A stretch of 13,389 nucleotides of DNA, taken from Campylobacterota bacterium (GTDB lineage: Bacteria; Campylobacterota; Campylobacteria; Campylobacterales; JAADDG01). Below, piece after piece: positions 5,319 through 12,600 of this stretch. A program made the position numbers and the translations under genes. The stretch's first letter is position 1, and each line of letters opens with the position of its first letter. The stretch is from the NCBI GenBank assembly GCA_013154075.1, contig JAADDG010000188.1, forward strand, positions 1 through 13,389, read 5' to 3'. Below the pieces are notes generated by a model that did no database searches, had not been told where the DNA came from, and saw nothing but the letters and a program-made list of their open reading frames with translations.

Positions 5319-8033
5319 TTATATTACATCTATTCCCATTTTCTTTCTATAATATCTTAAAACGGCCATTTTTACCATATCGTTAAAAACAAACCAGCTT
5401 GCCGCATAAAGCCATAAAAATCCGGCCCACTCCCATCCTATCGGAGTCATCAATCCAAATCCGTAGACTCCTATTACCGTTCCGATGACGGCCGTGGACA
5501 TCGTAGCCAAAAATAGCGGCCAAGACGGCCAAGGTTTTTTGAAAAACCAATCGTCCACTCTTGTATTGTATATGGTTCCGTGTCCGGCCACTACGAGTTT
5601 TACGAAAAACGCGCTTTGAACGAAACCGAGATAAGCTTTCGGATCTTTCATATCTATCCAAGAGGGTACGTCGGGCAAAAATTTAACGCCGTCAGGATGT
5701 GCCTTTAAAAATACCATAACTATATAAAAGATCAAAAACGAGCTCAAAACTCCGGCCACTCCAAGCCAGCTTGATAAAATCAGCATCTCTCTCATATCCC
5801 ATCTAACGGGCTGCTCTCTTACTTTGGTATTATCGTATGCGATAGTTAATATCGGAATATCGTTTAAAAGAGCCAAAACGATAATCATAATCGTAGTTAC
5901 CGGATAGAAGTTGAAAACGACGATGGCCAAAGTCATAAAAAGGATGATTCTAATGGTTTCGGCTATTCTGTAGATAGTATAGCTTTTCATTCTCTCGAAA
6001 GTGATTCTTGCCTGTTTGATGGCATCTACTATCACTTTTAGCCCCGGAGCGGTCAAAACTATATCCGCGGCCGCTCTTGCCGCATCCGTAGCACCGCTTA
6101 CCGCGATTCCGCAATCGGCTTTTTTAAGGGCCGGAGCGTCGTTTACCCCGTCTCCCGTCATTCCTACGATATGGTCCGCTTTTTGGAGTTCGTCTACGAT
6201 GAAATATTTATCTTCGGGAAATACTTGGGCAAATCCGTTCGCTTCTTCTATGGCGGCTATGATTTCGGATTCGTGTTTTTTGATAGTGCCTTTTGGAAGA
6301 GGCATATTGTAAAGTTCTCTTTTTACCTTTTTCATTATATCTTTTACGATATTTTCGATTTCCTCTTTGGAAGCGTCGGGATGAAATTTCTCGGTTATCG
6401 CTTTTGTTAGAACTTCGGAGAGGTAGATATACTCTTCTATGGATTCTCCCTTTAGCTCTCTTATGTCTTTTATATTCTCTCCGATGCCTAAAATTTTGGC
6501 TATATATTTGGCTACGGCTATGTTGTCTCCCGTAATCATCTTCACTTCCACCCCTTTTGCTTTCGCTTCCGCAATCGCCTCTTTGCTGTCGCCTCTTGGA
6601 GGATCAAATAATGGAATAAGTCCGACGAAATGGTAATAATCCTCTTCGCATTTTCTATATGCCACTCCTAAGGTTCTAAAGCCTTTTTCCGCAAAGGACT
6701 CCACCATCGCATAAGCCTCTTTTTTATCAAACTCGTCCTCTTCGCACTGTTCGATTATTACTTGAGGAGCTCCTTTGGTAAAGACTAAGCAATCTTTTCC
6801 GGTGTAAACTCCCTCGGTTCGTTTATGAACGGGATCGAAGGGGAGGAATTTGGTTAGTTTGTAGCCTTTTAGTCTCTCTCTTAAGTTGTGCAGATCTATA
6901 TATTCAAAAATCGGTTTTTCGATGGGATCATTATTCTCTTCTTTGGAAGCAAGAGCCGCATAGATCATTAGCGTATCGGTGTCATATTTATCTACTACAT
7001 AAGGATCTGCAAGGCTCATTTTGTTTTGTGTCAAAGTTCCCGTTTTATCGGAGCATAGTATATCCATCCCCGCAAGCTCTTCAATTGCCGGAAGACGGCT
7101 TACTATGGCCTGTTTTTTAGCTAAGTTTACGGCTCCTACGGCCATTGTTACGGTAAGTACGGCCGGTAGGGCCACGGGGATTGCGGAAACCGTCAAAACA
7201 AGAGAAAACGTGAGAAGCTCCAAAGGATTTTCGTGCCTTTTTAGACCGAAATAGATAATGATAAGGATCATAATTACCGTTACGAAAATCAAGAAATCTC
7301 CCACCTGTAAAACCATCTTTTGAAAGTGGCTCTTTTGCTCTCTTTCGGCTTTAGCCACAAGTCCTACGGTTTTACCGAAATAGGTGTTGATTCCCGTAGC
7401 GGTAACTACGGCTATCATCTCTCCTTGTTTCACTATGGAGTTGGCATATAGCTCATCTCCCGTTTTTTTATGAACGGGCAGAGATTCTCCAGTCAAGGCG
7501 GACTGATCTACAAGCAGAAACTCTCCGCCTCCAAGCAGCTTCGCATCGGCCGGAACTATGTCTCCTATTTTTACTTTGATTACGTCTCCCGGTATGATCT
7601 CTCTTGCGTCTATCTCTTTCCATTTGCCGTCTCTAAGTACGAGAGCTTTTCTTGCCAGTTTCTTTTTTAAAACCGCTATTGCGTTTAGGGCTTTCGATTC
7701 TTGATAAAAATCGATTATAGCGTTTACTAAAAGCATTGCGATTATTATATAGAACTCTTCCCAGTGTTTTACCGCTGCTGAAAGTATTGCGGCTACCTCT
7801 ATCATCCAAGGAATAGGCCCCCAAAATCTTCTAAATAGTCTTTGCCACCAAGTCTCTTCTTTCTCTTTTATTTCGTTGTAGCCATACTTTTGAAGTCTCT
7901 CTTTAGCTTCCTCTTCGCTCAATCCTCCTATAGCATTAATATCAAGGGGAATGTTTTTGTTATTTATGCCTTCATTTTCCTCCTTAGAACTATCTACAGG
8001 GATCTTTTTCATTTTATGTTTTCTAGTAGCCAT
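5319..8033 (-). CDS. Plasma-membrane-type H+-exporting P-type ATPase (P3A)
   Basis: This 904-residue pump uses ATP to move cations, most likely protons, out across the inner membrane. Domains in order: N-terminal tail and cation-ATPase N domain (1-70), M1-M2 (73-110), actuator domain with TGES (181-184), M3-M4 with SAIPVALPAVLTV (283-295), phosphorylation site CSDKTGTLT (327-335, D329), KGAP (420-423), MITGDN (499-504), hinge MTGDGVNDAP (625-634), then the C-terminal helices. TIRI (R695) and LLND (D725) match the M5 arginine and M6 aspartate that are important for H+ transport in plant P3A pumps. About 45-50 extra charged residues lie at roughly 533-590, between MITGDN and GFAQVFPEDKY. The start follows AAGGGG at 6-base spacing. 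It is the first gene of the operon. H+ is the best guess for the ion but is not proven. Confidence 0.93.
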   Translation of the reverse strand: MATRKHKMKKIPVDSSKEENEGINNKNIPLDINAIGGLSEEEAKERLQKYGYNEIKEKEETWWQRLFRRFWGPIPWMIEVAAILSAAVKHWEEFYIIIAMLLVNAIIDFYQESKALNAIAVLKKKLARKALVLRDGKWKEIDAREIIPGDVIKVKIGDIVPADAKLLGGGEFLLVDQSALTGESLPVHKKTGDELYANSIVKQGEMIAVVTATGINTYFGKTVGLVAKAEREQKSHFQKMVLQVGDFLIFVTVIMILIIIYFGLKRHENPLELLTFSLVLTVSAIPVALPAVLTVTMAVGAVNLAKKQAIVSRLPAIEELAGMDILCSDKTGTLTQNKMSLADPYVVDKYDTDTLMIYAALASKEENNDPIEKPIFEYIDLHNLRERLKGYKLTKFLPFDPVHKRTEGVYTGKDCLVFTKGAPQVIIEQCEEDEFDKKEAYAMVESFAEKGFRTLGVAYRKCEEDYYHFVGLIPLFDPPRGDSKEAIAEAKAKGVEVKMITGDNIAVAKYIAKILGIGENIKDIRELKGESIEEYIYLSEVLTKAITEKFHPDASKEEIENIVKDIMKKVKRELYNMPLPKGTIKKHESEIIAAIEEANGFAQVFPEDKYFIVDELQKADHIVGMTGDGVNDAPALKKADCGIAVSGATDAARAAADIVLTAPGLKVIVDAIKQARITFERMKSYTIYRIAETIRIILFMTLAIVVFNFYPVTTIMIIVLALLNDIPILTIAYDNTKVREQPVRWDMREMLILSSWLGVAGVLSSFLIFYIVMVFLKAHPDGVKFLPDVPSWIDMKDPKAYLGFVQSAFFVKLVVAGHGTIYNTRVDDWFFKKPWPSWPLFLATMSTAVIGTVIGVYGFGLMTPIGWEWAGFLWLYAASWFVFNDMVKMAVLRYYRKKMGIDVI

Positions 8034-8050
8034 TTTTATCCCCTTTATCT

Positions 8051-8077
8051 ATTGATATCAGTCTATGATATAACAAT
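8051..8077 (-). promoter_or_regulatory. Candidate promoter of the five-gene operon with overlapping dyad
   Basis: On the minus strand TTGTTATATCAT (8076-8065) offers a -10 element (TATATC or TATCAT) about 30 bases before the ATPase start, with AT-rich DNA upstream and no clear -35, as is usual in Campylobacterota. An imperfect dyad overlaps it: ATTG (8051-8054) and ATATC (8055-8059) face GATAT (8067-8071) and CAAT (8074-8077). The perfect palindrome TGATATCA (8053-8060) lies at the predicted transcription start. This suits an operator; no regulator gene is nearby. Confidence 0.35.
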
Positions 8078-8116
8078 TTTTCTTGATTAAACATAATTTT
8101 TTTACTATCGATTTTG

Positions 8117-8140
8117 TATTATGATTTTTTAAGAAGGAGG
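8117..8140 (+). promoter_or_regulatory. Candidate -10 box and strong ribosome binding site of the NADH dehydrogenase gene
   Basis: TATTAT at 8117-8122 follows phased T-rich stretches (8096-8104 and 8112-8115) and could serve as a -10 box. AAGAAGGAGG at 8131-8140 is a strong Shine-Dalgarno sequence 5 bases before the GTG at 8146 and decides the start. The implied 5' leader is very short. Confidence 0.4.
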
Positions 8141-8145
8141 GCGGT

Positions 8146-9336
8146 GTGAAAAAGAGAGTGGTGATAGTGGGAGGCGGATATGCAGGTGTAAGAGCGGCTG
8201 AAACTTTTGCTAAATACCATAGAAAAGATTTGGAAATATTGGTGATAGATCATCATACGTATCATTATCTTCAAACTGAAAGTTATAATTTCGTAGCTTC
8301 GAGAATATCTCTTGAGAAGACTTTTATCTATTTGCCGACTTTGATAGCGAGTTTCGGAAACAATTTCAGATTTGTAAACGATGAGGCGTTGAGAGTGGAA
8401 GGAGATAAACTTATTTGCAAAAAGGAGAGCTGTCATTTTGATTATTTAATTATAGCTACTGGAAGCGTTACGAGATTTTTGCAAGGTTTTGAGAATAAAG
8501 GTGAGTTTTCTTTGGGAGTTAAGAGCTTAAGGGGTGCTTTGAACGTAAAGGAGTTTTTCGAAAGGGAGCTTTTTGACAGACTTGAAGCCGAGAGGGCAAG
8601 AAAAAATTTCAATATCGTGGTGATAGGAGGAGGTTTAAGCGGAGTGGAGATAGCCGCTGAGATGAGAGATTATTTCAACAGATATGCCAAAACGAACGCT
8701 TTAAGCTGCGGAAATGTTCATATAAAATTGGTCTCTAAATTTATCTTAGAAGGTCAGGATAGAAAGATAGCTAAGAAGGTGGAGGAGAGATTAAAAAAGC
8801 TTGGTGTCGAGATTGTAAGAGCGTTTGTGGATAGAGTGGAGGATCATAGGGCCGATTTGGACAACGGAGAGAGTGTGAAATTCGATTTTGCCATTTTTGC
8901 GGGAGGTATAGAGCCTTCTCCTTTTATAAAGGGATTGTCTTTTGAAAAGGATAGAAGAGGTTTTTTGAAGGTGGATGAGTTTTTGAGAGCGGATGATAGG
9001 GTTTTTGCCGCGGGAGATGCCGCTTCTCTTTTTGATAAAGAAGGTAAATTCGTACCTCCTACCGCTCAAAGCGCCGAGCAAAGCGGAGAGTTTGCCGCTA
9101 AGAACATAATGGCTTTGATTGACGGTAGAAATCTTGAGAGAGCCGATATAAAGCTTAGAGGTTTGGCCATAGCTTTGGGTGGAAGATGCGCTTTGGTCGT
9201 AACGCCGTTTGGATTCAATATCTACTCGGTGTTCGGTTGGCTTATAAAAAAGGGGGTTGAGCAGTTTTATAAATGCCCTTTGAAGATGAAAGCAAGAAGA
9301 GGGTATAAACTTATGAGCCCTTGCGAGAGGGTGTAG
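8146..9336 (+). CDS. Type II NADH dehydrogenase-like FAD/NAD(P)H:quinone oxidoreductase
   Basis: NDH-2 passes electrons from NADH to quinone at the inner face of the membrane without pumping protons. The 396-residue product has an N-terminal FAD dinucleotide fold (VVIVGGGYAGVRAAE, 5-19), a second NADH fold (IVVIGGGLSGVEIAAE, 157-172), the FAD-contacting FAAGDAA (287-293), and the quinone-site motif AQxAxQ as AQSAEQ (307-312) after PP. The C-terminal stretch FNIYSVFGWLIKKGVEQF (357-374) is hydrophobic and amphipathic, suiting peripheral membrane binding. The redox cysteines typical of sulfide:quinone reductases are not evident, which favours NDH-2, although ferredoxin or other acceptors cannot be excluded. 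The start is GTG, fixed by AAGAAGGAGG 5 bases upstream. The gene is divergent from the ATPase operon and shares a 112-bp promoter region with it. Confidence 0.85.
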   Translation: MKKRVVIVGGGYAGVRAAETFAKYHRKDLEILVIDHHTYHYLQTESYNFVASRISLEKTFIYLPTLIASFGNNFRFVNDEALRVEGDKLICKKESCHFDYLIIATGSVTRFLQGFENKGEFSLGVKSLRGALNVKEFFERELFDRLEAERARKNFNIVVIGGGLSGVEIAAEMRDYFNRYAKTNALSCGNVHIKLVSKFILEGQDRKIAKKVEERLKKLGVEIVRAFVDRVEDHRADLDNGESVKFDFAIFAGGIEPSPFIKGLSFEKDRRGFLKVDEFLRADDRVFAAGDAASLFDKEGKFVPPTAQSAEQSGEFAAKNIMALIDGRNLERADIKLRGLAIALGGRCALVVTPFGFNIYSVFGWLIKKGVEQFYKCPLKMKARRGYKLMSPCERV

Positions 9337-9605
9337 AGTAGTTGTTTTAAATCAATTGAAAAACTATTAATTTTAAATTTTTGTATAAAATTTTTAAACT
9401 TAAAAAATAAGTTTTATTAAACGAGATTTTTATTTTTTTATGTTCTTTTTACCTATTCGATTTGGCAGTAAATATTATTTAAATTAGGAGAATCAAATAT
9501 ATTTTCTTTTTTTAAAAAGCAATTAAGCATATATATTAAAATAATAAGTTAATTTTTCATATAAATTTAAACTATATTTCTATATAATTGGTTTAGAAGA
9601 GAAAT
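9337..9605. other. AT-rich intergenic spacer, no gene seen
   Basis: About 280 bases between two + strand genes are very AT-rich and hold no supported ORF or RNA gene. AAACTTA (9396-9402) and TAAGTTT (9408-9414) form a 7-bp hairpin with an A5 loop, preceded by T5 and followed by TATTAA. It may be a weak, mostly AT terminator for the NADH dehydrogenase gene, but it has only one G-C pair. Confidence 0.3.
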
Positions 9606-9611
9606 AAGGAG
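9583..9611 (+). promoter_or_regulatory. Promoter and ribosome binding site of the giant surface protein gene
   Basis: A perfect TATAAT lies at 9583-9588, preceded by AT-rich phased T-runs (around 9552-9579) instead of a -35 box, the usual Campylobacterota sigma-70 form. AAGGAG at 9606-9611 stands 7 bases before the ATG at 9619. The arrangement suggests an independent promoter with a leader of about 25 bases. Confidence 0.5.
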
Positions 9612-9618
9612 CAATAAA

Positions 9619-12600
9619 ATGTGGAAAAAAGTATTATCTATACTACCTTTAGGGGTATGGGTAGTGTATGGCGCCTCTTGGCAGATAAATAAAGACGGCC
9701 CGGCGACCAACTTTGATTATATGTCTAATAAATCGCTTGCTATAGAGAGTGATAATGTAACTCCTCATATAGTTTATAAGGGAGATAAATTATATCATAT
9801 CTATTTATCGGGTACTACATGGAAAAGTGAGAGTATAAGTGATGAGGGTAATTATACTTCCGTAGATATTATGCCTACTAATATTTTGTATGTTTCTTTT
9901 TCTAATAACGACGATTCAAGACCTATAAAGTTGGCTTCGAATAGCAATGGATGGAGTATAGAGAATGTAGATGCCAATGACGGAAACTATACGAGTTTGA
10001 ACCTTTTTAACGGTGATGCCGATAAGGCCTATATTACTTTTATAGAAAACGGTAAGATAGAGATAACTACCAATAGGGACGGTAACGGTTGGAGTCATAG
10101 TGACTCGAATACTCAAAACGCTTCTCAGATAGCTACGGCTATCGATAAAAACGAAAAAGTCCATATAGCGTATTATGATTCTAATACTAAAGATTTAAAT
10201 TATACTATTTTTGATCAGGCTACCGGTAATTTTGATAGTTCTAACGGAGCGGTGGACGGAGACGGTAGCGATGTGGGAATGTATCCTTCCGTAGCTTTGG
10301 ATAGTGCTAACAGGCCTCATATAAGCTATTATGACGAGAGTAATACGGCTTTAAAGTATGCTTATTTTGACGGAAGTTGGCATTTGGAATCTATAGATAC
10401 CGATTATGATGTTGGTAAATACTCTTCTATAGCTATAGACTATAACGATAAAGCTCATATAAGTTATTACGATTCTACTCATAAAACTTTGAAATATGCT
10501 ACGAATGAGAGAGGAAGTTGGGAAGTTTCTACCATAGATTTAGATGATCAAGTAGGAACTTATACTTCTATTAGAGTGACACCAAACGGATATGCTTTTA
10601 TAAGCTACTATGATGCTAATCAAAGTAAAATAAGAGTAGCTTCAAAACTCGTTTCTATTCCTAAAGCTCCAAGCAACTTGGTTGCCGTTGCGGAAGATAA
10701 CGAAACCGTTAAATTATCTTGGGTAGATAATTCCGATAACGAAAGTAATTTTAAAATATACAAACAAGAATCTGGTGGTAGTTTGAGTGAATTTGATACT
10801 GTTGGACCGAATACCACTACATATACCGTAACAGGTTTAAAAGCCGATACCGAATATCATTTTGAAGTTAATGCGAGTAATGATATAGGTGAGTCTGCCG
10901 GAGTTGAAAAGAACGTAACTACTTTGAAAACTATTCCTAAAGCCCCTACCAATATAACTTTTAGCGATGTCAATCAAACTTCAGTTACTATTCACTGGAC
11001 GGATAACTCCAATAACGAAGAGGGATTTCATATTTATAGAGATGGAGAGTTGAATGTAACTGTAAATGCAGATACGACTTCCAAGCAAATAACTGGTTTA
11101 ACTCAAAATACCACTTATACTTTTGTAGTAGGATCTTATAATAACGGTGGAGAGACAAACTCCTCTTCATCAACGGTTACTACACTAAAAACCAAGCCGG
11201 CTGCTCCGAGCAATCTTTCATGGGAGCCTTTGAGTTCTACTTCTATAAAAATCGTATGGAAGGATAATTCAGATAATGAGGATAATTTTACGATATATAA
11301 AGACGGATCCTTTTTAAAATCCGTTAATAAAGATGTAAACGAAACCACCATAACGGGTCTTGATAGAGATACTTCATATGATTTTAATGTTAGTGCTCAA
11401 AATAACGGAGGAGAGAGCAACGCTTCTTTGAATAATGTAAGAATTGCGGATAAGTTGCCTGACGCTCCAAGTAATGTAGAGGCGAATACTACCGGTCCTT
11501 ATTCTATAAAAATAGCTTGGACGGATAATTCAGATAACGAAGATGGTTTTTATATATATAGAAAAGAGGGAAGCGGTGATTTTATTAGATTGAATAATGT
11601 GTTAAATGCGAATGTAACCGTGTATGAAGACACCGGTTTAAAAGCCGATACCAAATATACCTATAGAGTTAGTGCTTTTAATGTAGTGGGAGAAAATAAC
11701 TCTACCAACGATGACGATAATACGACTCCTCCGACTCCGGCAAGCGATGTCACGTTTAGTGATATAGGTACTGATACTATTACTATCCATTGGAAGGATA
11801 ATTCCGTAACCGAAAATAATTTTACTATTACTTTAAACGGAGAGTATAAAGATAAAAAGGACGGAGATACCAATAAAGATCAAACGGAAAGTTTGACAAT
11901 AAACTCTCTTTCGGAAGATACCAATTATACCGTTATAATAAGTGCTCAAAATACCGGAGGAGAATCCAACGTTTCCGCAAAAACCGCTACTTTACCGAAA
12001 GCTCCTACCAATAATAATTCCCAAGCCATTAGTTCCACTCAAATAAAACTAAAATGGACTAACAATTCCAATACGGTAACCTCTTTTAAGATATATAGAG
12101 ACGGATCTCTTTTAGTATCCGGTCTTAGTCCTACTACTACCGAATATATAGATTCAAAAGATTTAAAAGCCGGTACTGAATATGATTATAATATTACAGC
12201 TGTAAACTTGGGAGGAGAGAGAAATAGCAGTACTATTACTATAGAAACTTTAAATAATGTAAATCCTCCTTCCGATTTGAATTATACGGCTTTGGATTCT
12301 ACGAGAATTAAACTTACATGGAAAGATAATTCCAATAATGAAAAGTATTTTTATATCTATAAAGATAGCCAATATTTAGCTAAAGTAGATGAAAATACTA
12401 CGACATATATTGCGGAGAATCTATCACCGAATACGACTTATCTATTTGAAGTGATGGCATCTAATGACGATGATAATTCTACAAAAGCGAGAGTTATAGC
12501 CAAAACGCCGGATGTTCCGCCTCAAGCTCCATCTTCTTTGAGCGCTTCTGCTTTGAGCTCGACTTCTATTAAACTTACATGGAGTGATAAGTCTAATAAC

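Noticed and set aside
6001..7254. Plus-strand open frames of 65-103 codons opposite the P-type ATPase
   Set aside because: They are antisense to conserved ATPase motifs and have low-complexity, unrecognisable products.
8146..9336. Sulfide:quinone oxidoreductase
   Set aside because: The AQxAxQ quinone motif and overall length fit NDH-2, and the conserved redox cysteine arrangement of sulfide:quinone reductases is not evident.
9916..11873. Several short minus-strand open frames across the giant surface gene
   Set aside because: They are antisense to a continuous, well-conserved repeat-protein frame with its own promoter and ribosome binding site, and lack such signals themselves.
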